Translations under genes and position numbers: made by a program
Assembly (NCBI GenBank): GCA_002368155.1
Contig: AP018180.1
Span: 5,541,007 to 5,605,006, forward strand
Reading direction: 5' to 3'
DNA length: 64,000 bases
Source: Nostoc carneum NIES-2107
GTDB lineage: Bacteria > Cyanobacteriota > Cyanobacteriia > Cyanobacteriales > Nostocaceae
Notes under the pieces: generated by a model
Seen by the model: only the letters and a program-made list of their open reading frames with translations
Databases searched by the model: none
Told to the model about the DNA's origin: nothing
Shown: one piece after another, positions 53,825-63,091 of the stretch
Layout of the letters: each line of letters begins with the position of its first letter
How positions within the stretch are numbered: the stretch's first letter is position 1

Positions 53825-53951
53825 AGGACTTACGCAAGCAAAATTTGTCATTGCGACCGGAACGTAGTGTAGGGAAGCAATCCCAGTATTTTAGGCGATT
53901 ACGTCGCTACGCTCGTAATGACGTAATTCCGTGACTTTGGCGTAAGTCATA
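53825..53951. repeat. MITE-like repeat family D, copy 2, with internal inverted repeat
   Basis: The ends are AGGACTTACGCAA and GGCGTAAGTCAT. Inside are GTCATTGCGACCGGAACG and CGTAATGAC, a second, unrelated palindromic repeat (the GTCATTGCGA word is widespread in bacteria). It separates the TspO paralogues. Confidence 0.75.
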
Positions 53952-54148
53952 AAGCCATACAATGCAAGTTTGGCAATTACAGGCATGAGTTAAATCAGTC
54001 GCGGGTGGGATCTAGATGTTGATTTAGGGTCTTCCTGAAAATAAATTATCCAATTTACTCAGATAATATTTTTCTTTCTCCCCCTGCTCCCTGCTCCCTG
54101 CTCCCCTGCCTACTCAGCGACGGGATATTTTTTTAGCTTGGAAGTCCC

Positions 54149-54622
54149 TTATGCTTCTTGCGGATTGAGGTGAAGCATCTGCCAAGTGGTATATGTCCCG
54201 ATGGGACTCCAAAGCAAATAAGGAACTAATAAAAGTGCAGCCCAATTAGAAGTAGTTAAAACTGCAAGTGCTAATAGTAAACCAATAATAAAGCCTGTAC
54301 CGCCTAAAATCGTACCCACTTTGAGGCTACGCAGGCGAAACATTACGGGCGTGTAAGCAATAGTTACAATTTCTAAAAGTAGATATATACCCATCAATAG
54401 CCAAGTATTGTTAGTTCCTGGGTTTCGTTCCCACACAATGTAAGCAGACCAAGCACCACAAATAAAAATTACAGTCCAAATAATGGGAATTGCAGCCTCA
54501 AAAGTTAGCCATCGAGGTCTTTGCAAACGCTGAAACCATTTGCGATCGCTAGGCGTAATGAAGTTAGCGCCTAAAGCAACTACAAAAGCTACAGCCCCTA
54601 TCACCATCCAAGATTTAATCAT
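54149..54622 (-). CDS. TspO/MBR family membrane protein, copy 2
   Basis: A 157-residue, five-helix protein, about half identical by eye to copy 1: QRPRWLTFEAAIPIIWTVIF and VPYLLWSPIGTYTTWQM. The same start motif MIKSWMVIGAVAFVVALG occurs in copy 1 as MIESWMVIGAVTFLIALG. It is probably a tandem duplication later separated by a mobile repeat. It may be the upstream gene of a two-gene unit. Confidence 0.88.
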   Translation of the reverse strand: MIKSWMVIGAVAFVVALGANFITPSDRKWFQRLQRPRWLTFEAAIPIIWTVIFICGAWSAYIVWERNPGTNNTWLLMGIYLLLEIVTIAYTPVMFRLRSLKVGTILGGTGFIIGLLLALAVLTTSNWAALLLVPYLLWSPIGTYTTWQMLHLNPQEA

Positions 54623-54827
54623 GCCGCCCTATCCTTTGCGATCGCTAGCAAATACTGAAATATCACTTATTCAAGTGCAATCATGGCAATTTAGCCCAGA
54701 TTTCTCATCATCCCTGGGTTTGATTAAGTAGGTAGGTGCGATTAATCCGAATTATATAAAGTTTTGTAATGTTTGTTGATGTCAATAATACCAATTGAAA
54801 ATATAGCTGTGCGTCCCACTCATGTAT

Positions 54828-54993
54828 CAATACGGTTCAGATCATTAGTGATTGATTTGTCAGTTGTGGAAACAGTTAGCAAACTTGGGGGATTCTCCCC
54901 CAAACCCCCGATTGGGTGACGGTTGCGTCCCCCAAACCCCCTCCAAAATTATTTGTTTTGTTGTCAATTTATTTTCTTAACTGAACTGTATTG
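54828..54993 (-). repeat. MITE-like repeat family C, copy 2 (intact)
   Basis: 166 bp with ends CAATACGGTTCAG and CTGAACTGTATTG. It contains the nested palindrome GGGGGATTCTCCCCC and CCGATTGGGTGACGGTTGCG. It is the uninterrupted reference for the element split by the IS4-type insertion at 8355-9667. Confidence 0.8.
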
Positions 54994-55116
54994 ACTCATG
55001 TATTTGCTCGATTCTGTTTTTAAACTGGTGTAACATTAAGCGCATCTATTTGATTTTAGCAATGAGATTGGTTGCTAAATTATTCCGGATATTGAATCAT
55101 CCATCCCCAATCTCTA

Positions 55117-55214
55117 ATACCAAATTGCAAAAAGAATGCGACAGATTGTAGGGGCACGGCATTGCCTTGCCCTCTAGAATATATTGCTGTGTCGCCAACA
55201 TTATTTGAATTGAT
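55117..55214 (-). repeat. MITE-like repeat family A, copy 7
   Basis: ATACCAAATTGCAAAAAG on the left, core GGGGCACGGCATTGCCTTGCC, and GTCGCCAACATTATTTGAATTG on the right. It lies 500 bp upstream of kdpA. Confidence 0.8.
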
Positions 55215-55369
55215 TTATTTAAAATTTCAAAATTTGTTTTTACTACTAAGCACATATATATAACGGCAGATTCACTTTCCTGCATTGATGACCAGGAATT
55301 AGTTTTACTACCAGATTTTTGTAATTATTGTCGCCAAATTTTAGGAATATGCAATATAATTTTTTGCTA

Positions 55370-55560
55370 ACTTCAGTTAGGCTGAGAGCCTTCTCCCTGA
55401 ACTGTGTCGGCTGATACGATATCAGCTAAAGTAGATGTAATAAAAATATCATCCTCCCTGATACAGCAGGATATATGTAAGTAGCAACATCAGAAAATGT
55501 ATTGTATAAACAAATAGTACACAGGAGACAGATTAATGACTAAAACTAAAATTTAAGTAT
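55370..55560 (+). promoter_or_regulatory. Long structured leader of the kdp operon with a six-codon mini-ORF
   Basis: GCTGATA, CGA, TATCAGC (55409-55425) is a perfect hairpin; nearby are TCCCTGAACTGTGTCGGC and TATCATCCTCCC...AGGATATA. At 55536 a tiny ORF MTKTKI follows a good ribosome site (AGGAGA). This could be a leader peptide or the remnant of a gene. I cannot match a known K+ or c-di-AMP riboswitch. Confidence 0.3.
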
Positions 55561-55720
55561 TCTTAGCAGAAACTTCAAGAAGTATCTGGAAAATAAAAAG
55601 TTATCCAAATACTTAATCCAGATTAATGAATCGAGTTTATATGAGATATTGTCAGGCAGTTGATGTATTAATTTGCATGAGTAACTGTCTAGAACTTAAA
55701 TTTAATTGAGTACAAAATAC

Positions 55721-57421
55721 ATGGGACAAGGTTTTTTACAAATTGGGTTAACACTATGTATTGTGATAGCAATTACATCAGTGTTCGGAAGATACATAGC
55801 ACGTGTCTTCATGGGAGAAAGAACCCTGCTTGATTCCTTCATGAATCCCCTAGAACGAAGCATCTTCGTCCTAGCGGGTGTAAGACCGAAAGATAGTATG
55901 ACAGGCGGGCAATATGCCAGGGCTGTAGTATACAGTAACCTTGTCATGGGCATTGTAGTGTATTTATTAATATTTTTTCAGAGATTTTTACCCTGGAATC
56001 CCAATGGCTTTGGTGCGCCGACTTGGGATACACTACTGCACACTACAGTTTCTTTTGTCACTAATACCGACCAGCAACACTACGCAGGTGAGACGACCTT
56101 AAGCTATTTTAGTCAGGTAGCAGCTTTGGGGTTCTTGATGTTCACCTCAGCAGCTACAGGTTTGGCGGTAGGAATTGCCTTTATTCGCGGACTAACAGGT
56201 AGAAAATTAGGGAACTTTTATATTGACCTCACCCGTGCCATTACCCGCATTCTCCTACCAATATCAATAGTGGGTGCGATCGCACTCCTCATCTCAGGTG
56301 TACCGCAAACATTAGGCGAACCTGTAGTAGTGAGAACCTTGGAAGGCGGGACACAGTATATTGCTAGAGGCCCAGTTGCATCTTTCGAGATGATTAAAAT
56401 GTTGGGTGAAAACGGTGGTGGCTTTTTTGGTGTTAACTCTGCCCATCCCTTTGAAAATCCTAATGGCGCTTCTAATTTAATAGAACTCGTGGCCATGATT
56501 TCTATCCCCGCAGCTTTAATTTACACCTATGGGGTCTTTGCCAATAACCTCAAACAAGCATGGCTGCTGTTTTGGATGGTGTTTGTAATTTTCTTGGTCT
56601 TAGTAGGAATCACATCCACCGCCGAACTACAGGGAAATCCCTTGATTAATGGCACTCTAGGATTAGAATTTCCCAATTTAGAAGGTAAAGAACAGCGATT
56701 TGGTTGGGCACAAACAGCGCTATGGGCAGTCATGACTACCGCCACCATGTCTGGTGCTGTTAACGGAATGCATGATTCCTTAATGCCCCAAGGAATATTT
56801 TCAACTTTATTTAACTTATTTCTCCAAATTATTTGGGGTGGTCAAGGAACTGGAATAGCTTATCTATTAATTTACGTAATTCTTACCGTCTTTCTTACTG
56901 GCTTAATGGTAGGGCGTACCCCAGAATTTTTAGGACGCAAAATCGAAAAACGGGAAATTGTGCTCGCCAGTATAGTATTACTGATACATCCGATTGCCGT
57001 ATTAATTCCCAGTGCGATCGCCTTAGCCTACCCCATTTCCTTTGCTGGAATTACCAACCCTGGCTTTCACGGCATTTCCCAAGTAGTTTATGAATATGCC
57101 TCAGCCGCAGCTAACAATGGTTCCGGGTTGGCAGGGTTAGCTACTACTCAACCTGCACCTACAGCTTTGTGGTGGAATTTGAGTTGCTTATTTCCCCTTT
57201 TAGCAGGACGCTACATACCAATTATTGCCATATTGTTACTTGCTGATAGTATGTCTCGTAAGAAACCAGTACCAGAAACCCCTGGTACTCTCAGAACCGA
57301 TTCTCTACTATTTACTTGTGTCACAGCTGGCGTAAGTATCATTCTAGGCGTACTTACCTTTTTCCCTGTTTTAGCCCTAGGCCCCATAGCCGAGGGTATT
57401 AAATTATCCTCTGGCAGTTAA
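55721..57421 (+). CDS. kdpA: Potassium-transporting ATPase subunit A
   Basis: About 566 residues from the ATG at 55721 ([15 protein letters not shown]), the usual family start; a TTG five codons earlier is in frame but unnecessary. It is the channel-like K+-selective subunit of the KdpFABC pump, with ten membrane helices. The four pore-loop motifs are visible: [40 protein letters not shown] and [10 protein letters not shown]. It is the first gene of kdpA-kdpB-kdpG-kdpC. High-affinity K+ uptake of this type is usually induced by K+ limitation or osmotic or desiccation stress. Confidence 0.96.
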   Translation: MGQGFLQIGLTLCIVIAITSVFGRYIARVFMGERTLLDSFMNPLERSIFVLAGVRPKDSMTGGQYARAVVYSNLVMGIVVYLLIFFQRFLPWNPNGFGAPTWDTLLHTTVSFVTNTDQQHYAGETTLSYFSQVAALGFLMFTSAATGLAVGIAFIRGLTGRKLGNFYIDLTRAITRILLPISIVGAIALLISGVPQTLGEPVVVRTLEGGTQYIARGPVASFEMIKMLGENGGGFFGVNSAHPFENPNGASNLIELVAMISIPAALIYTYGVFANNLKQAWLLFWMVFVIFLVLVGITSTAELQGNPLINGTLGLEFPNLEGKEQRFGWAQTALWAVMTTATMSGAVNGMHDSLMPQGIFSTLFNLFLQIIWGGQGTGIAYLLIYVILTVFLTGLMVGRTPEFLGRKIEKREIVLASIVLLIHPIAVLIPSAIALAYPISFAGITNPGFHGISQVVYEYASAAANNGSGLAGLATTQPAPTALWWNLSCLFPLLAGRYIPIIAILLLADSMSRKKPVPETPGTLRTDSLLFTCVTAGVSIILGVLTFFPVLALGPIAEGIKLSSGS

Positions 57422-57504
57422 ATATACAAGGAAGATAATAGAAAATTCCCCCTACCTCCCTGCCCCCTGCCCCCTGCCTCTCATCCCCTCACTCACTAAA
57501 ATCT

Positions 57505-59610
57505 ATGAATCAAGCTGCAGCTACCTCCAAAGCTAGACCCCCACGTTCTCGTTCAGGCGATCGCCGTCAACCACGCAAAAAGACCAAGATAAGTGCTACA
57601 GGCATCTACTTGCGAGCCATTAAAGATGCTTTTGTCAAGCTCAATCCGCAACACGCCATCAAAAACCCAGTAATGTTTTTGGTATGGGTTGGGACGCTCA
57701 TTACTTTAGCGGTGACAATTGAGCCCAGCCTGTTTGGCCCAGTTCAGCAGAATAATCCGCAACTCTTCAACGGCATCTTAACTGGGATTTTATTTTTCAC
57801 AGTCTGGTTTGCTAATTTTGCGGAAGCTGTAGCCGAAGGACGAGGTAAAGCCCAAGCCGATGCTTTGCGATCGACAAAATCAGAAACAACTGCCAAAAAA
57901 CTCGCCACCGATGGCACTATTACTGAAGTCCCATCTAGCAGCCTCAAACAAGGTGATACCGTCTACGTAGTAGCAGGTGATTTCATTCCCGCCGATGGGG
58001 AAGTGATTATGGGTGTGGCTTCTGTGGATGAATCGGCAATTACTGGAGAATCTGCACCAGTACTGAAGGAATCTGGCTCAGATGTTGCTAGTTCGGTGAC
58101 TGGTGGTACGCGGATTATCTCCGATGAATTAATCATCCGTATTACAGCCGAATCAGGTAAAGGGTTTATCGACCGGATGATTGCCTTGGTGGAAGGGGCA
58201 GAACGCAGCAAAACACCCAATGAAATTGCCTTGACTGTATTATTGGCAGTTCTCAGCTTAGTGTTTTTATTTGTAGTAGTCACTCTGCCTGCATTTGCTT
58301 ACACCGTTAAAAATCCAGTCAGCATCCCAGTTTTAATTGCCTTATTAGTGGCATTGATCCCCACCACCATTGGCGGATTGCTAAGTGCCATTGGCATCGC
58401 CGGTATGGATCGAGTCGCCCAATTTAACGTGATTGCTACATCTGGTAAAGCTGTCGAAGCCTGCGGAGATGTAAATACCTTAGTTCTCGATAAAACAGGG
58501 ACAATTACCCTTGGTAACCGCTTGGCAGAAGAATTTATCCCAATTAACGGTCATACACTTGAAGACATCGCCAATGTTGCTTGGGTAGCTAGCGTATTTG
58601 ATGATACGCCTGAAGGGAAATCGATTGTGCGACTAGCAGAAAAATTAGGCGCAAGGGTAGATTTTGACTACAATCAGGCACAAGCAGTAGAATTTTCTGC
58701 CAAAACCCGCATGAGTGGTACTAACTTACCCGGTGGGAGAGAGGTACGCAAGGGAGCAGTGGGAGCAATTAAAGGGTTTGTACGTTCCCGTAATGGCCGC
58801 GAAACCCCAGAACTTGATGCAGCTTACGAGCGAGTTTCTCACCTGGGTGGTACACCCTTAGCTGTGTGCTTAGACCATGAAATCTACGGCGTGATTTATC
58901 TCAAAGATATTGTCAAACCTGGCATTCGCGAACGCTTTGACCAGTTACGCCGCATGGGAGTACGTACCATTATGCTGACTGGAGACAACCATATTACAGC
59001 AGCGGTGATTGCCAAAGAAGCTGGCGTTGATGATTTCATTGCCGAAGCCACCCCCGAAGATAAAATTACTGTCATTAAACAAGAACAGGCGAAAGGCAAA
59101 CTAGTCGCCATGACCGGAGATGGTACCAATGATGCCCCAGCACTAGCACAAGCTAATGTTGGTTTAGCCATGAATACGGGAACTCAGGCGGCAAAAGAAG
59201 CAGCAAACATGGTGGATTTAGACTCAGACCCCACAAAATTGATTGATATCGTCAGTGTTGGTAAACAATTGCTCATTACCCGTGGGGCGTTGACGACATT
59301 TTCCCTAGCAAATGATATTGCTAAATACTTTGCAATTATTCCCATCATATTTGCCTCTGCAAATTTGCAAAGCCTAAATATTATGAAGTTGACTAGTACT
59401 AATTCAGCAGTATTATCGGCATTAATTTATAACGCTTTAATTATTCCTGCCTTAATTCCTTTAGCTTTAAAGGGCGTAAATTTCCGACCCTTAACAGCTA
59501 ATCAACTACTGCAACGCAATATTTTGATTTATGGTTTAGGTGGAATAATTACACCATTTATCGCCATTAAATTAATCGATATTCTAATTACACTGGCAGG
59601 GTTAACTTAG
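57505..59610 (+). CDS. kdpB: Potassium-transporting P-type ATPase subunit B
   Basis: A 701-residue protein with a basic N-terminal extension (about 1-35). The P-type ATPase motifs are complete: VDESAITGESAPVLKESG (actuator, TGES), LVLDKTGTITLGN with the phosphorylated Asp, MLTGDNHITA, and MTGDGTNDAPALAQANVG, plus LIPTTIGGLLSAIGIAGMD in the membrane part. It drives K+ import with ATP. It follows kdpA by 83 bp containing CCCTGCC-type short repeats. Confidence 0.97.
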   Translation: MNQAAATSKARPPRSRSGDRRQPRKKTKISATGIYLRAIKDAFVKLNPQHAIKNPVMFLVWVGTLITLAVTIEPSLFGPVQQNNPQLFNGILTGILFFTVWFANFAEAVAEGRGKAQADALRSTKSETTAKKLATDGTITEVPSSSLKQGDTVYVVAGDFIPADGEVIMGVASVDESAITGESAPVLKESGSDVASSVTGGTRIISDELIIRITAESGKGFIDRMIALVEGAERSKTPNEIALTVLLAVLSLVFLFVVVTLPAFAYTVKNPVSIPVLIALLVALIPTTIGGLLSAIGIAGMDRVAQFNVIATSGKAVEACGDVNTLVLDKTGTITLGNRLAEEFIPINGHTLEDIANVAWVASVFDDTPEGKSIVRLAEKLGARVDFDYNQAQAVEFSAKTRMSGTNLPGGREVRKGAVGAIKGFVRSRNGRETPELDAAYERVSHLGGTPLAVCLDHEIYGVIYLKDIVKPGIRERFDQLRRMGVRTIMLTGDNHITAAVIAKEAGVDDFIAEATPEDKITVIKQEQAKGKLVAMTGDGTNDAPALAQANVGLAMNTGTQAAKEAANMVDLDSDPTKLIDIVSVGKQLLITRGALTTFSLANDIAKYFAIIPIIFASANLQSLNIMKLTSTNSAVLSALIYNALIIPALIPLALKGVNFRPLTANQLLQRNILIYGLGGIITPFIAIKLIDILITLAGLT

Positions 59611-59751
59611 TACACAGTATTTCATTAACTCATAACCAAGTTTTGAGGAAATACTCTGCGTTACTTTGCGGTAACCTCCGCGTTACTCTGCGTTTAATTA
59701 GATTATTTACCATTTAAAAGTAAATACTAAGGGTGCAAAAAATCAAGAAAT

Positions 59752-60003
59752 ATGAAAAAAATTGTGGATAAAAGCTCAAGACAGACAATATCTTTTGTCA
59801 GGACAAAATTGCGTAAACAAAAGTTCTTAGTGTCAACCTTGATTGCACTGGGATTCACTTTAGCAATTGCCCCTGTAGTTTATGCCGCCTCTGATGTCAG
59901 TTTAGAAAGCCGCACCACATGGGCAATTGGCATTTTGGGACTTGTCACGATATCGCTTGTTATATACTTGTTTGTTGTCGTTTTTCAGCCAGAACGCTTC
60001 TAA
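59752..60003 (+). CDS. kdpG: KdpG/KdpF-like small membrane subunit
   Basis: An 83-residue protein: a basic N-terminus, a first hydrophobic segment (FLVSTLIALGFTLAIAPVVYA) and a second (TTWAIGILGLVTISLVIYLFVVVFQPERF). The C-terminal part resembles KdpF, which stabilises KdpABC in E. coli. The position between kdpB and kdpC matches kdpG of Anabaena strains, where it occupies the KdpF role. The first segment could be a signal (VYA-AS cleavage). Confidence 0.75.
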   Translation: MKKIVDKSSRQTISFVRTKLRKQKFLVSTLIALGFTLAIAPVVYAASDVSLESRTTWAIGILGLVTISLVIYLFVVVFQPERF

Positions 60004-60060
60004 CAGTTCAAAATTATTATTCAAGATTAAATTCAAAAGCGCGATCGCACAGATTATTGT

Positions 60061-60672
60061 ATGTCTATTATTCGAGAAATCATCAAGTCAATTCGTATAA
60101 CTTTAGTACTTTGGTTACTAACAGCACTCATCTATCCTCTGTTAATTTTAGTAGTCGGTCAAGTTTTTTTCCCTTTGCAAGCTAATGGCAGCATCATGCA
60201 AAATATAGATGCTCAACCAGATGCCCCACCAATTGGTTCTGCTTTAATTGGTCAGGTATTTACATCAGAGAAATATTTTCATGGTCGTCCCAGTATAGTG
60301 AGATATAGCCAAGGTAAAAAAGCCAAAGCAACTGGCATCTCTGGCGCGAGTAATCTTGCTCCTACTAATCCAGAATTACTCAATCGTATTATTGAGCAAG
60401 CTAATCAATTTCGAGACGAAAATGTTCAACCAACTGCAGATTTAATTTACACCTCTGCATCTGGCTTAGATCCTCATATTTCTGTGAAATCTGCTAGGCA
60501 GCAATTGGAGAGAGTCGCTAGTGCCCGTAACGTCAAAGCAGAAGAAATATTACCTCTAATTAATAAATATACTGACGATAGATTTTTATGGGTTTTTGGT
60601 GAACCAGGAGTAAATGTTTTGCGATTAAATTACGCTCTTGATTTGCAAGAAATTAATCGTAAGGCAAATTAA
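60061..60672 (+). CDS. kdpC: Potassium-transporting ATPase subunit C
   Basis: A 203-residue protein with one N-terminal membrane helix (ITLVLWLLTALIYPLLILVVGQ) and a periplasmic domain with the family motifs ALIGQVFTSEKYFHGRPS, GASNLAPTNPELL, TASGLDPHISV and FGEPGVNVLRLN. It assists K+ binding by KdpA. It is last in the operon; no kdpD or kdpE follows, so regulation is from elsewhere. Confidence 0.95.
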   Translation: MSIIREIIKSIRITLVLWLLTALIYPLLILVVGQVFFPLQANGSIMQNIDAQPDAPPIGSALIGQVFTSEKYFHGRPSIVRYSQGKKAKATGISGASNLAPTNPELLNRIIEQANQFRDENVQPTADLIYTSASGLDPHISVKSARQQLERVASARNVKAEEILPLINKYTDDRFLWVFGEPGVNVLRLNYALDLQEINRKAN

Positions 60673-60679
60673 TAAGTTT

Positions 60680-60745
60680 AATTGGGCATGGGGCATTGGT
60701 AATGGTTAATGGGTAATGGGTAATTGGTGTTGGGTGTTTGGGATT
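60680..60745. repeat. Short tandem repeats after kdpC
   Basis: GGGCATTGGTAATGG, GGGTAATGGGTAATTGG and GTTGGGTGTTTGG units, then CCCTGCCCC units up to about 60790. No terminator hairpin was recognised for the kdp operon. Confidence 0.7.
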
Positions 60746-60814
60746 TGTCATTAATTATTCTCCCCTGCTCCCTGCCCCCTGCCCCTCTGCTTGACTCAGT
60801 CTCCCTCATCTCCC

Positions 60815-62587
60815 TCATCCCCCTAACCCAAGCTGCTGCTTCAATCCTTCTGGCACATTAACTGCGGTTTCTAATCCGCGCACAGTTTCCCATTGCTGCT
60901 TTTCTCCCCAGGTCATTTCTTCTAGGTTGGCTTCGCTGACATCAGCATTGCTGAGTATGGCATAGCTCAGGTTGCTGTGGCTGAGATCCGCGCCATTGAG
61001 TAAAGCACCGCTGAGGTTACTACCGCTAAGGTTGGCTTGGTTGAGATTGGCATAGCTGAGGTCGGTACCAAACAGCATGGCATCGCTGAGGTTGGCACCA
61101 CTGAGGTCAGCATCATTAAGCATTACGCCGCTGAGGTCGGCATCGTTGAGAATTACGCCACTCAAATCTACACCGCTGAGATCTGCACCTAAAAACATTG
61201 CACCGTTGAGCTTTGCACCATTGAGCTTTGCGCCATTGAGTTTGGCGTAGCTGAGATCTGCAGCTACAAGAATGGCATCATTCAGCTTGGTACTGAAAAG
61301 AATTGTATCGCTGAGGTTGGCACCGTTGAGGATAGCACGGCTGAGATCTGCGCCACTGAGGTCGGCACGGCAGAGGTCAGCATGATTGAGGTTGATACCA
61401 GTTAGCTTAGCTTCGCTAAGGTTGGCACCGAAAAGTATTGCATGGCTGAGGTCACTACCGCTAAGGTTAGCATCTTTGAGATTGGTGCTACTCAAGTCAG
61501 CGCTAGTAAGATTGGCATTTTTGAGATTGGCACTGCTGAGGTCGGCGTGGCTGAGGTTAGCGCGGCTGAGGTCGGCATGATTGAGATTGGCACCACTAAA
61601 GTTGGCACTGCTGAGGTCAGTACGGCTGAGGTTGGCATTGCTGAAGTTGGCACCACTGAGGTTAGCGTCACCAAAGTTAGCACCTGTCAAGTTGGCATTG
61701 CTAAAGTTGGCACCTGTTAAGTTGGCATCTCCTAGGTAGGCACCTGTGAGGTTAGCACCGCTAAAGTTAGCACCTGCCAAGTTAGCATTTCCTAAATAAG
61801 CACCACGAAAGTTGCCGCCTCTTAAGAATTCCCCAACGATACTAGTAAAATTACCAATTTCTATGGCATCGCTATAGTTGATAATACGTAGGAGTTGCGA
61901 TGTAAAAAAACTTTCTGTATCCGGTTGGCTGGAAGGATAAAACGTAATATGCTGCTGGAGTTCAGCTAGCCTTTGGGCGTAGCGGTGTAACTCCAATAGT
62001 AAAATGAGTACATTCAGTCCTGTATATATATCTACTTGCCTCAGTCCGATTTCTCGATTTTTCTCTAGTATCTGTAGCATTTTTTTCTGGGGCAAGTTAG
62101 CATTCGGTGCTGCATCGATAAATTCCCCTCGACACCAGCGACGATAAAACTCTTCTAGACGTTGAAATAAGACCACTGGACGAAATTTTTTCCCCACAAT
62201 TAACAAGTTCATAACTTGTTCAACTATGTCTGGGGTCAACGCATTCTCACCTAATAAATCGTAAATTTGTGCATATAATTGGCGATATCTAGCGGTGAGT
62301 CGCTGCGCGTCTATACGGATTGTTGCGGATGGCATCTCGCTTGTGAACTCTGGTAACCCACTACTTGGGTTTGACCATTCTTCCAACCTTTTTTGTAATC
62401 GTTGGGGTAGTAAGGAGTCTGGTAAATTATTTTGAGCAAATTTAACGCCTTGCTCAAAATCTGAAGTTGTTTTTCTCTTAGAAGACACTGCTTCGGCTTC
62501 TAGAGATTCTGTCTGCGCTATCTCTAGTAACTTTGTCCCTCTGGCGTAATTGCTTAAACGCTTCCAAATTTGCGATAAATATGACAT
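60815..62587 (-). CDS. Pentapeptide-repeat protein
   Basis: A 590-residue protein. Residues about 1-255 form a helical, non-repeat N-terminal region (LRQVDIYTGLNVLILLLELHRYAQRL). Residues about 265-555 form an unbroken run of A(N/D)LSx pentapeptides (AFxGANL, ADLSxANL type), which would fold into a right-handed square beta-helix. A short C-terminal cap ends VPEGLKQQLGLGG. Such proteins are abundant in cyanobacteria and their functions are mostly unknown. There is no signal peptide. It converges with the kdp operon. Confidence 0.92.
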   Translation of the reverse strand: MSYLSQIWKRLSNYARGTKLLEIAQTESLEAEAVSSKRKTTSDFEQGVKFAQNNLPDSLLPQRLQKRLEEWSNPSSGLPEFTSEMPSATIRIDAQRLTARYRQLYAQIYDLLGENALTPDIVEQVMNLLIVGKKFRPVVLFQRLEEFYRRWCRGEFIDAAPNANLPQKKMLQILEKNREIGLRQVDIYTGLNVLILLLELHRYAQRLAELQQHITFYPSSQPDTESFFTSQLLRIINYSDAIEIGNFTSIVGEFLRGGNFRGAYLGNANLAGANFSGANLTGAYLGDANLTGANFSNANLTGANFGDANLSGANFSNANLSRTDLSSANFSGANLNHADLSRANLSHADLSSANLKNANLTSADLSSTNLKDANLSGSDLSHAILFGANLSEAKLTGINLNHADLCRADLSGADLSRAILNGANLSDTILFSTKLNDAILVAADLSYAKLNGAKLNGAKLNGAMFLGADLSGVDLSGVILNDADLSGVMLNDADLSGANLSDAMLFGTDLSYANLNQANLSGSNLSGALLNGADLSHSNLSYAILSNADVSEANLEEMTWGEKQQWETVRGLETAVNVPEGLKQQLGLGG

Positions 62588-63091
62588 TTTGTATCTTGTA
62601 TTACTATCTTGTTACTGATTAATTAGAGATGATCTAAAGATTAAGACGGATTCAAAAGCTTATCAGGCAAAAATGCATACGTATAATTTATAACTAGTAA
62701 AAAAAGTGAGATATTTCCGTGGTAGCTAACCAATAGGAGCCTGACAATTTTTCTCTGTGTAAATCGAAATCGACAGCTTGAAAAATTTTGCCTTTTCCAG
62801 TAATGTCATCGATTTGGCATAAATTGTTATACTTTCTTCCCAGCAAGTTTACTAGTCTGGTGTCAAAATAATACGTACTGTATGCTACAGACACAATTGT
62901 TAGCAAAAATACTACAGTAAAACTGTCCAATCAGATTCAAAAAAATAATGATAACTTAACGAAAAAGTTCACTGCTGCATATTAGCCAGCTAATAATATT
63001 TTTAGAATAAGCTTCAGTTAGATCAGCGCCAAGCGGCTTAACTTTACAACAATGAGAAATTAGCTATTGATTGTTATCGGGGATTGATTAA
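62588..63091. other. AT-rich divergent intergenic region
   Basis: It separates the pentapeptide-repeat gene from the metalloprotease gene, which diverge. A TTG-started 78-codon frame on the minus strand (62694-62930) is too weak to call. No hairpin or repeat was recognised. Promoters for both genes should lie here. Confidence 0.4.

Noticed and set aside
55370-55720. c-di-AMP (ydaO-type) riboswitch upstream of kdpA
   Set aside because: A hairpin is present, but the conserved ydaO core elements are not recognisable by eye.
62694-62930. 78-codon hypothetical gene on the minus strand
   Set aside because: TTG start, no ribosome site and no recognised family. It lies in an AT-rich divergent promoter region.
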